Positions 10,310-19,266 of a stretch of DNA of 64,000 bases are shown one piece after another (the stretch's first letter is position 1; every line of letters begins with the position of its first letter). This DNA comes from Azohydromonas australica DSM 1124 (GTDB taxonomy: Bacteria; Pseudomonadota; Gammaproteobacteria; Burkholderiales; Burkholderiaceae_C). The notes under the pieces were generated by a model, which was not told the origin of the DNA, made no database searches, and saw nothing but the letters and a program-made list of their open reading frames with translations. Both the position numbers and the translations under genes were made by a program. Location: contig NZ_KE387206.1 of the NCBI RefSeq assembly GCF_000430725.1, positions 163,516 through 227,515 on the forward strand, in the 5' to 3' direction.

Positions 10310-11128
10310 ATGAACAACCGACACATCGCCATGGCCCAACGCAACCTCCGCCTGGCCTTCCTGAGCGGCGCCGTGCTGGTGGCGCTGGGCGCCACGGCCA
10401 CGGCAGCGAACGCCGCCCAGCGCGGGGACCGCAGCGCCGCGCAGGCGCAGTTGCGCGCCGACATGCAGTACTGCAACAGCGGCCAGTCCGGCCAGTCGCG
10501 CGCGCTGTGCCAGCACGAGGCCCGCCAGGCCTACAACGAGGCCCTGCGCGGCACGCTGGACGTGCCGGTGATGCAAGCCGGCACGCGCTCCACCACCGGC
10601 GTGGCCACGGGCTCGGGCACCGGCATGGGCAGCAGCGGCTCGCAGGGCATGACCACGGGCGCCGGCACGGGCATGTCCGGCAGCGGCAGCTCGCAAGGCG
10701 CCATGGGCTCGGGCATGGACCAGGGCAACCGCACCGGTACCGGCAGCGGCATGAGCAGCGGCTCCACCAGCGGCAGCAACGCCGGCAGCTCCTCCAGGAC
10801 GGGCAGCGCCTCCTCGGGCAACAGCAGCTCCACCGCCGCGCCAGGCCAGGCCGGCACGGCCGTGGGTCCGAACGGCGGCGCGCCGGGTGCCATGTCTTCC
10901 GGCACGTCGGGCAGCGGCATGAGCAGCGGCTCCACCACCGGCAGCGGTTCCAGCATGGGCAGCGGCAGCAGCACCGGCTCCACCAGCGGCAGCAACGCCG
11001 GCAGCTCCTCCAGGACGGGCAGCGCCTCCTCGGGCAACAGCGGCGCCACGGCGGACCCGGGCCAGGCCGGCACGGCGGTGGGTCCCAACAGCGGCGCGCC
11101 CAGCGGCACGGGCAGCACCGGCCGCTGA
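10310..11128 (+). CDS. Secreted Gly/Ser/Thr-rich repeat protein
   Basis: 272 residues. The signal peptide is NLRLAFLSGAVLVALGATATAANA. A short conserved-looking part follows (residues about 40-85) with two cysteines, in YCNSGQSGQSRALCQHEA. The rest is a low-complexity Gly/Ser/Thr/Met region containing a long duplication. AAQAQLRADMQYC and ARQAYNEALRGTLD recall small helical periplasmic proteins common in Burkholderiales. The function is unknown. The start is fixed by AAGGAG just upstream. The low-complexity tail may be a flexible linker or surface-associated segment, but this cannot be decided here. Confidence 0.75.
   Translation: MNNRHIAMAQRNLRLAFLSGAVLVALGATATAANAAQRGDRSAAQAQLRADMQYCNSGQSGQSRALCQHEARQAYNEALRGTLDVPVMQAGTRSTTGVATGSGTGMGSSGSQGMTTGAGTGMSGSGSSQGAMGSGMDQGNRTGTGSGMSSGSTSGSNAGSSSRTGSASSGNSSSTAAPGQAGTAVGPNGGAPGAMSSGTSGSGMSSGSTTGSGSSMGSGSSTGSTSGSNAGSSSRTGSASSGNSGATADPGQAGTAVGPNSGAPSGTGSTGR
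10759..11041 (+). repeat. Exact 67-bp direct repeat inside the Gly/Ser protein gene
   Basis: Bases 10759-10825 and 10975-11041 are identical and 216 bp (72 codons) apart, so the copies keep the frame. They encode GSTSGSNAGSSSRTGSASSGN. The flanking sequence, including PGQAGTAVGPN, is also partly duplicated, suggesting a recent internal tandem duplication. Confidence 0.9.
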
Positions 11129-11355
11129 TCCCGGCTCATCCCCCGGCGGCCGCGCCGATGCGGCCTCCGGCAGCCCCGCAAGGGCCGTGGCGCATGGCGC
11201 TGCGGCCCTTTTGTGCTTATGAGGCGGACGTCGCGTCCGCTCAGTCGCTCTCGCGCGCGGGCCCAGGCTTTGCCCGGTAGTGAGTCCTTGGCCACGTTGC
11301 CGCAGGCATTGCACGGCGTGGCGTCCCCTGGACCGACTCACCTCCGGAGAAGCAC

Positions 11356-12258
11356 ATGAACACCTCGATTCGCCTGCACCCCCGCTCCCTGGCCTGGCTC
11401 CTGTCGCTGGCCGGCGCGCTGGCCGCGCCAGCGGTGCTCGCGGCGGACGCCGCGCAGCCGTCCCAGCCGTCCAAGGCCACCGCGGCGCCGGCGGCGCAGG
11501 GTGCCCTGGCACGCGACGCGCGCGCGAGCAAGATCATCGGCCGCGAGGTGCGCGACCCCAACGGCGCCAAGCTGGGCGAAATCAACGACCTGATCGTGGA
11601 CCTGCGCAGCGGGCGGCTGCAGTACGCGGTGCTGTCCTTCGGCGGCGTGGCCGGGATCGGCGACAAGCTCTTCGCCTATCCCGTCAACGCCTTCCGCACT
11701 TCACCCGACAGCGACGACCTGGTGCTCACGGTGGACAAGAACCAGCTCAACGCCGCGCCGGGCTTCGACAAGGCCCGCTGGCCGGGACTGGACGCGGACG
11801 CCTACTGGCGCGACGTGGACCGCCACCACGGTGCCGCCGGCCGCAGCGGCGAGCGCTCCTCCACGGCCACGGCAGCCGCCGGCGGCCAGCGCCTCATGCG
11901 CATGAGCCAGCTGCTGGACAAGGACGTCAACGACCGCCAGGGCGCCGATGCCGGCGAGATCGAGGACGTGGTGGTGAACATGGCGCAGCAGCGCGTGCAC
12001 TACGTGGTGCTGGACTTCGACAAGAAGTGGAGCCCGGACGACAAGCTGCTGGCGCTGCCGCTGGCGGCGCTGAGCCCGCCCACGGGCAAGCGCGACGGCG
12101 ACCTGGTGCTCAACGTGCCGCGCGAGCAGCTCGACATGAAGCGCGGCTTCGACGAGAACGCCTGGCCCGACCTCAACGACCAGGCCTACCGGCGCGAGGT
12201 CAGCGGCTGGCTGGACCACTTCCCGGCCACCAGCCGGGCGCAGCAGGAAGGGCGCTGA
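11356..12258 (+). CDS. Secreted protein with two PRC-barrel domains
   Basis: 300 residues with a Sec signal peptide (SLAWLLSLAGALAAPAVLA). Two PRC-barrel-like beta domains follow. One starts around SKIIGREVRDPNGAKLGEI and the second around SQLLDKDVNDRQGADAGEIEDVV; each ends with a DKLFAYP or DKLLALP element. PRC barrels occur in RimM and the photosynthetic reaction centre, and also in many exported stress-related proteins of proteobacteria such as this one. The ATG at 11356 is preceded by GGAGA. The role is unknown, probably envelope-related. The gene follows the Gly/Ser protein by 227 bp, with its own likely promoter region. Confidence 0.8.
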   Translation: MNTSIRLHPRSLAWLLSLAGALAAPAVLAADAAQPSQPSKATAAPAAQGALARDARASKIIGREVRDPNGAKLGEINDLIVDLRSGRLQYAVLSFGGVAGIGDKLFAYPVNAFRTSPDSDDLVLTVDKNQLNAAPGFDKARWPGLDADAYWRDVDRHHGAAGRSGERSSTATAAAGGQRLMRMSQLLDKDVNDRQGADAGEIEDVVVNMAQQRVHYVVLDFDKKWSPDDKLLALPLAALSPPTGKRDGDLVLNVPREQLDMKRGFDENAWPDLNDQAYRREVSGWLDHFPATSRAQQEGR

Positions 12259-12310
12259 GCGGGCCCGGGAAGCGCGGGCCTGGCCGGGGGCCGCCCCAGC
12301 CCCTGCCGGC

Positions 12311-13189
12311 CTACGCCCACAGCCTGTAGCCCCAGAACCCCTCGTCCTCCTGGATGCGCCGGTACAGCTCCTCGGGGCTGAAGCCCGTGACGCGGCGCAC
12401 CTCGCGGCACAGGTGCGACTGGTCGGCATAGCCGCTGGCATCGGCCAGCTCGGCCCAGTTGGGCGCGCCGCGCTCGGCCGCCTCGGCCATGCCGTTGAAG
12501 AAGGCCAGCTCCGCGCGGCCCATGCCCAGCAGCGAGCGCATCGGCAGCCCAGCCCAGCGCTTCACGCGCCGCTCCACCTGGCGCAGGCTGCGGCCCGTAC
12601 CCGAGAGCGCCGCGTGCGCCGCCAGGGAGTGCGCCCAGTCCAGGTAGCGGTGCGCCTGCAGCGGCAACGCCGGGCGCACGGCCTCCCAGCGCGGCTCCAG
12701 GAAGTCCTGCACGCGCGCCATGCGGGCGTCGTCGCCGGTTTCGGCCAGCACCGCCTCGCACATCGCGACCCAGTCGGCGGGCAGCGCCTCGCGCACGTCG
12801 GCGCGGCGGTTGACCCAGTCGGCCACCTCCAGGCCCGTGAGGCGGTGCAGGGCGTCGGAGGTGAACATCACCATCAGGCCGTGGCAGGGGCCGGCGTGCC
12901 AGCCGATGGTCGGGCGCGTGCTGGGCCCCAGCAGCATGGCGCGCGGCTCCAGCCGCTCGCGCGGCACCGCCAGGCTCTCTGGCGCGCCGGGCGGCAGCAG
13001 CTCGGCCGTGCCCTCGAACTGCCAGAACAGCGTGCACAGCGGCGACGAAGGCATGTGGTCCATGCGCTGCGCGTCGTCCAGCACCGCGGCGCGCGTGTCG
13101 CGGCTCAGTGCGGCGCGCACGCAGCTCGCCAGCGCGGGGCGCGGCAGCCACAGGCGGCTGATGGTGTCGGGGGAAAGGTTGCCGGGCAT
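12311..13189 (-). CDS. AraC-family transcriptional regulator
   Basis: DNA-binding regulator of 292 residues. The N-terminal part (about 30-150) looks like the cupin-type sensing domain seen in AraC members of this class (LFWQFEGTAELLPPG and MVMFTSDALHRLTG). The C-terminal about 100 residues hold two helix-turn-helix motifs, including WAELADASGYADQSHLCREV and RRVTGFSPEELYRR, the AraC signature. The ATG at 13189 is chosen; an in-frame TTG at 13255 would add 22 residues. It is transcribed divergently from the first P450 gene with about 100 bp between them, so it probably controls the P450 pair. The inducer is unknown. Confidence 0.85.
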   Translation of the reverse strand: MPGNLSPDTISRLWLPRPALASCVRAALSRDTRAAVLDDAQRMDHMPSSPLCTLFWQFEGTAELLPPGAPESLAVPRERLEPRAMLLGPSTRPTIGWHAGPCHGLMVMFTSDALHRLTGLEVADWVNRRADVREALPADWVAMCEAVLAETGDDARMARVQDFLEPRWEAVRPALPLQAHRYLDWAHSLAAHAALSGTGRSLRQVERRVKRWAGLPMRSLLGMGRAELAFFNGMAEAAERGAPNWAELADASGYADQSHLCREVRRVTGFSPEELYRRIQEDEGFWGYRLWA

Positions 13190-13290
13190 GGGGGCGGAGT
13201 TTGCGGGGGGGCCGCAGAGGCGGTCTTGAGCCGGTGCAGTGTCGTTTTCGTTCAAGACGCCAGGCTGACGCGGCGGGCAGCATGCGGCAC

Positions 13291-14748
13291 ATGAACACCA
13301 CCACGACGATGCACGGCGCAGCGGACGCCGCTCCGGGAGAGACCGATGCCGCTGTCCGCCAATACGCGCCCTTGCGCCCCAGCGGCAGCCGCCCGCCCGG
13401 CCCGCGCGGGAACTGGATGGGCCTGTCGCTGCTGGGCGACATGCGCCGCGACTACCTCGGCTTCGCCACGGCGCGCCAGCGCCAGTACGGCGACGTCTGC
13501 GCCATGCACATGGGCCACGAGCTGGCCTACGACCTGTTCTCGCCCGACCTGGTGCGCGAGGCGCTGGTGGACAACGCCGAGCACCTGGTGCGCTGGGAGC
13601 GCGGCGTGGAGGTCTTCGCCCAGACCTTCGGCCAGAGCGTGCTGACCACGGAAGGGCCGACCTGGCAGCGCCAGCGCCGCATGCTGATGCCGGCCTTCAC
13701 GCCTCGGCGCGTGGCCGGCTACGCGGGCCTGATGTCCGAGGCCGCGGTGATGGCGCTGGAGCGCGCACTGCCGCCGCATGCCGCGCAGGCCGAGGTGGAC
13801 ATGGACGAGCTGTTCTCGCGCGTGGCGATGGACGTGATCCTGCGCACGCTCTTCGGCGAGCAGTTGCAGGGCGAGGCCGAGGCGGCGATCCACGCCACGC
13901 GCGTGATGAGCGAGACGGCGATGCGCGAGATGTTCTTCCCCGCGACGCTGCCGGACTGGCTGCCGCTGCCCGGCAAGGCCGCCAAGCGCCGGGCGCTGCG
14001 CACGCTGCGCGGCCTGGTGCAGAGCCACATCGACCGGCGCCGTGCCTTGCCCGAGGCGCAAGTGCAGGCGGGTGAGGACCTGCTGGCGCGGCTGCTGGCC
14101 CTGCGCGACGAGGACACGGGCGAGGGCCTGAGCGCGCGGGAGGTGTTCGACCAGTGCATCGTGAGCTTCCAGGCCGGGCACGAGACCACGGCCACGGCGC
14201 TGCTGTGGTGGAGCCGGCTGCTGGCGGCGCATCCGGAGGCCGCGGCGCGGGCGCGCGAGGAGGTGGACGCGGTGCTCGCCGGCCGTGCCCCGGGCGCGGA
14301 CGCCCCCGCGGCGCTGCCCTTCCTCACGGCCACGCTGAAGGAGGCGATGCGCCTGTATCCGCCCGTGGCCGCGCTGATGGCGCGGCGCACGCTGCGGGAG
14401 ATCACCGTGGGCGGCTGGACCATCCCGCCCGGCACGCTGCTCTACGTGACGCCCTGGGTGCTGCACCGCGACCGGCGCTGGTGGGCGCAGCCGGACGAGT
14501 TCCGCCCCGAGCGCTTCCTGCCGGGTGCACCGGCCGTGCCGCGCAGCGCCTACCTGCCCTTCGGCCTGGGGCCGCGGGTGTGCATCGGGCAGCATTTCGC
14601 GATGCTGGAGATGACCCTCGTCGCGGTGCTGCTGCTGCAGCGCTACGAGCTGAGCCTGCCGGCGGACGCATCCCCGCCGGAGCCGGTGCTCAACGTAACG
14701 CTGCGGCCCAAGGGCGGCGTGCGGCTGAGGCTGTGGCGGCGGACTTGA
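13291..14748 (+). CDS. Cytochrome P450 (first of tandem pair)
   Basis: Heme monooxygenase of 485 residues. The I-helix oxygen-activation motif is AGHETTATALLWW, the K-helix ExxR is KEAMRLYPP, a PERF-type motif is FRPERFLPG, and the heme-binding loop is FGLGPRVCIGQ with the axial Cys. There is no reductase or ferredoxin domain, and no redox partner gene nearby. It lacks a membrane anchor, so it is a soluble bacterial P450. The ATG at 13291 is chosen; an ATG at 13282 is also possible. Residues about 70 to the end align nearly without gaps with the next gene. The AraC-type gene is divergent upstream. The substrate is unknown; AGHETT-type bacterial P450s are often fatty-acid or terpenoid hydroxylases. 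Confidence 0.92.
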   Translation: MNTTTTMHGAADAAPGETDAAVRQYAPLRPSGSRPPGPRGNWMGLSLLGDMRRDYLGFATARQRQYGDVCAMHMGHELAYDLFSPDLVREALVDNAEHLVRWERGVEVFAQTFGQSVLTTEGPTWQRQRRMLMPAFTPRRVAGYAGLMSEAAVMALERALPPHAAQAEVDMDELFSRVAMDVILRTLFGEQLQGEAEAAIHATRVMSETAMREMFFPATLPDWLPLPGKAAKRRALRTLRGLVQSHIDRRRALPEAQVQAGEDLLARLLALRDEDTGEGLSAREVFDQCIVSFQAGHETTATALLWWSRLLAAHPEAAARAREEVDAVLAGRAPGADAPAALPFLTATLKEAMRLYPPVAALMARRTLREITVGGWTIPPGTLLYVTPWVLHRDRRWWAQPDEFRPERFLPGAPAVPRSAYLPFGLGPRVCIGQHFAMLEMTLVAVLLLQRYELSLPADASPPEPVLNVTLRPKGGVRLRLWRRT

Positions 14749-14825
14749 GCCGCGCGGTGACGGCGCGGCCTCGCCGTCAGTGAAGATGAAGAAGCCCGCC
14801 TGCGAGGGCCGATTCATGCCGCAGC

Positions 14826-16277
14826 ATGCGCGCCATGAAACCTTCGACGATGCGCGGCGCCGAGGACGCCGCTTCGGTTCCCGCTTCCGCTTCCGAAGCC
14901 GCCGTGGCGGCCGGCGCCCTCCCGCCCGGGCCGGCGTACCGCTGGTGGGGCCTCCCGGTGCTGCGCGCCATGGCGCGGGACTTCCTGGGCTACGCCGAGG
15001 CGCGCCACCGCGCCCATGGCGACGTCTGCCTGATGCGCATCGGCTCGCGCTGGTGCTACGACCTGTTCACGCCCGACCTGGTGCGCGAGGCGCTGGTGGA
15101 CCGCGCCGAGGACCTGGTGCGCCGGCCGCGGACCATCGGCGTGCTCAAGCGCTGCTTCGGGCTGGGGGAGGGCGTGATCACCACCGAGGGCGCCACCTGG
15201 CAGCGCCAGCGCCGCATGCTGATGCCCGCCTTCACGCCGCGCCAGGTGGCCGGCCATGCCGACCAGATGCGCGCGGCTGCCGGCGCCGCGCTGGAGCGCG
15301 CCGTGCCTGAGGGCGAAGCGCAGGCGCTGGTGGACGTGGAAGCGCTGTTCGGGCACGTGGCGATGGACGTGATCCTGCGCACGCTCTTCGGCCGCCCGGC
15401 GGACGGCGAGGCCGAGGCCGCCGCCGGGGCCATGCGCGTGCTGGGCGAGGCGGCGATGTTCGAGCTGATCTTTCCCTTCACCGTGCCGGCGTGGCTGCCG
15501 CGGCCGGGCAAGGCCGGCCAGCGCCGGGCGCTGCACACGCTGCACGCCCTGGTGGACGGGCACATCGCGCGGCGCCGCGCGCTGCCCGACCCGGAAAGCG
15601 GCGAGGACCTGCTGGCGCGGCTGCTGGCGCTGCGCGACGACGCCACGGGCGAGGGCCTGAGCGAGCGCGAGGTGTTCGACCAGTGCATGGTGAGCTTCCA
15701 GGCCGGGCACGAGACCACGGCCACGGCGCTGGCCTGGTGGAGCCGGCTGCTGGCCGGGCATCCGGCGGCGGCGGCGCGGGCGCGGGCCGAGGTGGACGCG
15801 GTGCTGGGTGGGCGCGACCCGGGCCCGGAGGACCTGCCATCCCTGGCATGGCTCACCGCGACGCTGAAGGAGGCGATGCGGCTGTACCCGCCGCTGCCGG
15901 CGGTGATCACGCGCCACGCGGTGCGGGACATCACGGTGGGCGGCTGGCGCATCCCGCGCGGCGCGAGCGTGTACGTCACGCCCTGGGTACTGCACCGCGA
16001 CCCGCGCTGGTGGGAGTCACCGGACGAATTCCGCCCCGAGCGCTTCCTGCCCGGCGCGCCGCCGGTGCCGCGCGGCGCGTACATGCCCTTTGGCGTGGGG
16101 CCGCGGGTGTGCATCGGGCAGCACTTCGCGATGCTGGAGATGACGCTCGTAGCGGCGATGCTGCTGCAGCGCCATGAGCTCGCACTGCCGGCAGACGCGC
16201 CGGCGCTGGAGCCGGTGCTGCACGTGACGCTGCGGCCGAAGGGGGGCATGCGGCTGGGGTTGCGGCGGCGGGCGTAG
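14826..16277 (+). CDS. Cytochrome P450 (second of tandem pair)
   Basis: Heme monooxygenase of 483 residues, a paralogue of the gene 77 bp upstream. It shares long identical stretches, for example TWQRQRRMLMPAFTPR, VAMDVILRTLFG and SFQAGHETTATAL. It has the ExxR motif (KEAMRLYPP), FRPERFLPG and the heme loop FGVGPRVCIGQHF. The N-terminal 30 residues differ and are Ala/Ser-rich. The two enzymes probably arose by tandem duplication, diverging most around the substrate-recognition segments (for example VEVFAQTFG versus IGVLKRCFG). The start at 14826 is tentative; a second ATG lies at 14835. The pair is probably cotranscribed under the AraC-type regulator. Confidence 0.92.
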   Translation: MRAMKPSTMRGAEDAASVPASASEAAVAAGALPPGPAYRWWGLPVLRAMARDFLGYAEARHRAHGDVCLMRIGSRWCYDLFTPDLVREALVDRAEDLVRRPRTIGVLKRCFGLGEGVITTEGATWQRQRRMLMPAFTPRQVAGHADQMRAAAGAALERAVPEGEAQALVDVEALFGHVAMDVILRTLFGRPADGEAEAAAGAMRVLGEAAMFELIFPFTVPAWLPRPGKAGQRRALHTLHALVDGHIARRRALPDPESGEDLLARLLALRDDATGEGLSEREVFDQCMVSFQAGHETTATALAWWSRLLAGHPAAAARARAEVDAVLGGRDPGPEDLPSLAWLTATLKEAMRLYPPLPAVITRHAVRDITVGGWRIPRGASVYVTPWVLHRDPRWWESPDEFRPERFLPGAPPVPRGAYMPFGVGPRVCIGQHFAMLEMTLVAAMLLQRHELALPADAPALEPVLHVTLRPKGGMRLGLRRRA

Positions 16278-16290
16278 CGCAGCCGCCAAC

Positions 16291-16320
16291 GAAAAAGGCC
16301 CGCTTGCGCGGGCCTTCCCA
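16291..16320 (-). terminator. Intrinsic terminator after acnB
   Basis: A 9-bp perfect stem, AAGGCCCGC at 16295-16303 with GCGGGCCTT at 16308-16316, and a 4-base loop. On the minus strand it is followed by TTTTTC, so it should end acnB transcription. It lies between the converging P450 and acnB genes and may also stop plus-strand transcription. Confidence 0.8.
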
Positions 16321-16367
16321 TTCATGCGTCAGCCGTGGCCCTCGTCAGGCCGCGGCGGTGAAGCCAC

Positions 16368-18959
16368 TCAGGCCTTCACGCCCTGCGCCACTTCCGCGTA
16401 CTCCTCGATCTGGTCGAAGTTCATGTACTTGTAGATCTGGCTGGCGTTCTTGGCGACGACGCCGACTTCGGCCAGGTACTCCTCCACGGTCGGGATGCGG
16501 CCCAGCTTGGAGCACACCGCGGCCAGCTCGGCCGAGCCCAGGAACACGTTGGTGTTCTTGCCCAGGCGGTTGGGGAAGTTGCGGGTCGAGGTCGACATCG
16601 CGGTGGAGCCTTCCTTGATCTGCGCCTGGTTGCCCATGCACAGCGAGCAGCCCGGCATTTCCATGCGGGCACCCGCGCCGCCCAGGGTGGCGTAATAGCC
16701 TTCCTTGGTCAGCTCGGCGGCGTCCATCTTGGTCGGCGGGGCCATCCACAGGCGCACCGGCAGGTCCTTCTTGCCTTCCAGGATCTTGCCCGCGGCGCGG
16801 AAGTGGCCGATGTTGGTCATGCACGAGCCCACGAACACCTCGTCGATCTTGGTGCCGGCGACTTCGGAGACGAACTTGGCGTCGTCCGGGTCGTTCGGGC
16901 AGCACACGATCGGCTCCTTGATGTCGGCCAGGTCGATCTCGATCACGGCGGCGTACTCGGCGTCGGCGTCGGCCTTGAGCAGCTCCGGCTTGGCCAGCCA
17001 GGCTTCCACGGCCTCGATGCGGCGCTGCAGCGTGCGGGCGTCCTCGTAGCCGTTGGCGATCATGTTCTTCATCAGAACGACGTTCGAGCGCAGGTACTCG
17101 GCGATCGGCTCGGGGTTGAGCTGCACCGAGCAGGCGGCGGCGGAACGCTCGGCGGCGGCGTCCGACAGCTCGAAAGCCTGTTCCACCTTCAGGTTCGGCA
17201 GGCCCTCGATCTCCAGCACGCGGCCCGAGAACACGTTCTTCTTGCCGGCCTTCTCGACCGTCAGCAGGCCGGCCTTGATGGCGTACAGCGGGATCGAGTG
17301 CACCAGGTCGCGCAGCGTGATGCCGGGCTGCATCTCACCCTTGAAGCGCACCAGCACCGACTCCGGCATGTCCAGCGGCATCACGCCCGTGGCGGCGCCG
17401 AAGGCCACCAGGCCCGAACCGGCGGGGAAGCTGATGCCGATGGGGAAGCGGGTGTGCGAGTCGCCGCCCGTGCCCACGGTGTCGGGCAGCAGCAGGCGGT
17501 TGAGCCAGCTGTGGATCACGCCGTCGCCCGGGCGCAGCGCCACGCCGCCGCGGCTGCTGATGAACTGCGGCAGCTCGCGGTGCATCTTCACGTCCACCGG
17601 CTTCGGATAGGCCGCGGTGTGGCAGAAGGACTGCATCACCAGGTCGGCCGAGAAGCCCAGGCAGGCCAGGTCCTTCAGCTCGTCGCGGGTCATCGGGCCG
17701 GTGGTGTCTTGCGAACCCACGGTCGTCATCTTCGGCTCGCAGTACGTGCCCGGGCGGATGCCCTGGCCTTCCGGCAGGCCGCAGGCACGGCCCACCATCT
17801 TCTGCGCCAGCGTGAAGCCCTTGCCGGTGTCCACCGGGGCCTTGGGCAGGCGGAAGGCGGTGGAGGCGGGCAGGCCCAGGGCCTCGCGGGCCTTGGCGGT
17901 CAGCGAGCGGCCGATGATCAGGTTGATGCGGCCGCCGGCGCGCACTTCGTCCAGCAGCACGTCGCTCTTGAGCGTGAACTCGGCGACGGTCTCACCGTTC
18001 TTGAGGATCTTGCCCTCGTAGGGCAGCACGTCGATGACGTCGCCCATCTCCAGCTTGGAGACGTCCACCTCGATGGGCAGCGAGCCCGAGTCTTCCTGCG
18101 TGTTGAAGAAGATCGGGGCGATCTTGCCGCCCAGCGTCACGCCGCCGAAGCGCTTGTTCGGGACGAAGGGGATGTCCTGGCCGGTGGCCCAGATCACGCT
18201 GTTGGTCGCGGACTTGCGCGAAGAGCCGGTGCCCACCACGTCGCCGACGTAGGCCACGAGGTTGCCCTTCTTCTTCAGGTCCTCGATGAACTGCATCGGG
18301 CCGCGCTTGCCGTCCTCTTCCGGCACGAAGGCCGCGCCCGGACGGGTGTTCTTAAGCATCGCCAGGTAGTGCATCGGGATGTCCGGACGGCTCCAGGCAT
18401 CGGGTGCGGGCGACAGGTCGTCGGTGTTGGTCTCGCCGGGCACCTTGAACACCGTCACGGTGATCTTCTGTGCCACTTCGGGGCGGCTGGTGAACCACTC
18501 GGCATCGGCCCAGCTCTGCACCACTTCCTTGGCCACGGCGTTGCCGGCCTTGGCCTTCTCGGCCACGTCGTGGAAGTAGTCGAACATCAGCAGGGTCTTC
18601 TTCAGACCCACGGCGGCCACCGGGGCGACTTCGGCGTCGTCCAGCAGGTCGATCAGCGGCTTGACGTTGTAGCCGCCCACCATCGTGCCCAGCAGCTCGG
18701 TGGCCTGCGCGCGCGAGATCAGCGCCACGGACAGGTCGCCATGGGCCACGGCGGCCAGGAACGAAGCCTTGACCTTGGCCGCATCGTCAACGCCCGGAGG
18801 CACGCGGTGCGTCAGCAGCTCCAGCAGGAACGCCTCTTCGCCAGCCGGCGGGTTCTTGATCAGCTCGATCAGCTCGGCGACCTGCTTGGCCGACAGGGCC
18901 AGCGGCGGGATGCCGAGCGCAGCGCGTTCGGCGACATGTTGACGATAGGCTTGCAGCAT
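16368..18959 (-). CDS. acnB: Aconitate hydratase B
   Basis: Isomerises citrate to isocitrate in the TCA cycle (it may also act on 2-methylaconitate). At 863 residues it matches AcnB length. The N-terminal HEAT-like domain (MLQAYRQHVAERAALGIPP) is specific to the B type. The swivel domain follows (VVGTGSSRKSATNSVIWATG), then the catalytic domains. The 4Fe-4S cysteines lie in VGSCMTNIGHF and GCSLCMGNQAQ. It is transcribed alone, away from the downstream TCA genes. The palindrome GTCTTATATAAGAC lies 74-87 bp before the start codon and probably binds the GntR regulator encoded at 22418. Confidence 0.97.
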   Translation of the reverse strand: MLQAYRQHVAERAALGIPPLALSAKQVAELIELIKNPPAGEEAFLLELLTHRVPPGVDDAAKVKASFLAAVAHGDLSVALISRAQATELLGTMVGGYNVKPLIDLLDDAEVAPVAAVGLKKTLLMFDYFHDVAEKAKAGNAVAKEVVQSWADAEWFTSRPEVAQKITVTVFKVPGETNTDDLSPAPDAWSRPDIPMHYLAMLKNTRPGAAFVPEEDGKRGPMQFIEDLKKKGNLVAYVGDVVGTGSSRKSATNSVIWATGQDIPFVPNKRFGGVTLGGKIAPIFFNTQEDSGSLPIEVDVSKLEMGDVIDVLPYEGKILKNGETVAEFTLKSDVLLDEVRAGGRINLIIGRSLTAKAREALGLPASTAFRLPKAPVDTGKGFTLAQKMVGRACGLPEGQGIRPGTYCEPKMTTVGSQDTTGPMTRDELKDLACLGFSADLVMQSFCHTAAYPKPVDVKMHRELPQFISSRGGVALRPGDGVIHSWLNRLLLPDTVGTGGDSHTRFPIGISFPAGSGLVAFGAATGVMPLDMPESVLVRFKGEMQPGITLRDLVHSIPLYAIKAGLLTVEKAGKKNVFSGRVLEIEGLPNLKVEQAFELSDAAAERSAAACSVQLNPEPIAEYLRSNVVLMKNMIANGYEDARTLQRRIEAVEAWLAKPELLKADADAEYAAVIEIDLADIKEPIVCCPNDPDDAKFVSEVAGTKIDEVFVGSCMTNIGHFRAAGKILEGKKDLPVRLWMAPPTKMDAAELTKEGYYATLGGAGARMEMPGCSLCMGNQAQIKEGSTAMSTSTRNFPNRLGKNTNVFLGSAELAAVCSKLGRIPTVEEYLAEVGVVAKNASQIYKYMNFDQIEEYAEVAQGVKA

Positions 18960-19032
18960 CAGTGGCTCCGTGCTCGGGGGAAACCGTGGGGTAGGGCGGC
19001 CTCCGCGGGCGGGGCCGACTCTGACATTTTAT

Positions 19033-19046
19033 GTCTTATATAAGAC
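19033..19046. promoter_or_regulatory. Putative GntR operator upstream of acnB
   Basis: Perfect 14-bp palindrome GTCTTATATAAGAC in an otherwise GC-rich region. The same 12-bp core recurs at 22360-22371 beside the GntR regulator gene. Its AT-rich character and recurrence in front of TCA genes suggest an operator. Binding is inferred. Confidence 0.7.
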
Positions 19047-19157
19047 TTGGGACAGTGCCACGGCCTTGGCTGTGGCGAGAAAGCCCCGCGCGAGTGTCCA
19101 CCGCACGCGCGGCGCGGCGCTGGAGACCCGGGGGTTTTCTGGGATTTCGAGTGTGGG

Positions 19158-19179
19158 AAGGCCGGCTTGCGCCGGCCTT
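19158..19179 (-). terminator. GC-rich hairpin, possible terminator of the secreted-protein gene
   Basis: AAGGCCGGC (19158-19166) pairs with GCCGGCCTT (19171-19179) around TTGC. There is no T-tract on either strand, so terminator activity is uncertain. It lies about 90 bp after the minus-strand gene at 19267. Confidence 0.4.
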
Positions 19180-19266
19180 GCGCTGCGTCAGCCCGCCTTG
19201 CGGATGCCGAGCGCGTGGAAGCAGGTTGCCGGGGCGGCGCGGCCGTGCGGCGCGCCGCCGGCGGGC

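Larger units (their letters stand above)
18960..19266. other. Intergenic region upstream of acnB (307 bp)
   Basis: No gene seen. It holds the acnB promoter region with the TCTTATATAAGA palindrome (19033-19046) and a GC-rich hairpin (19158-19179) lying after the minus-strand gene at 19267. The remainder has no clear signal. Confidence 0.6.

Noticed and set aside
10759..11041. Direct repeats flanking a mobile element
   Set aside because: The interval is 149 bp of coding sequence continuing the same Gly/Ser protein, with no transposase.
16803..19043. 746-codon plus-strand frame opposite acnB
   Set aside because: His/Gly/Val-rich without motifs; acnB on the other strand is full length and intact.
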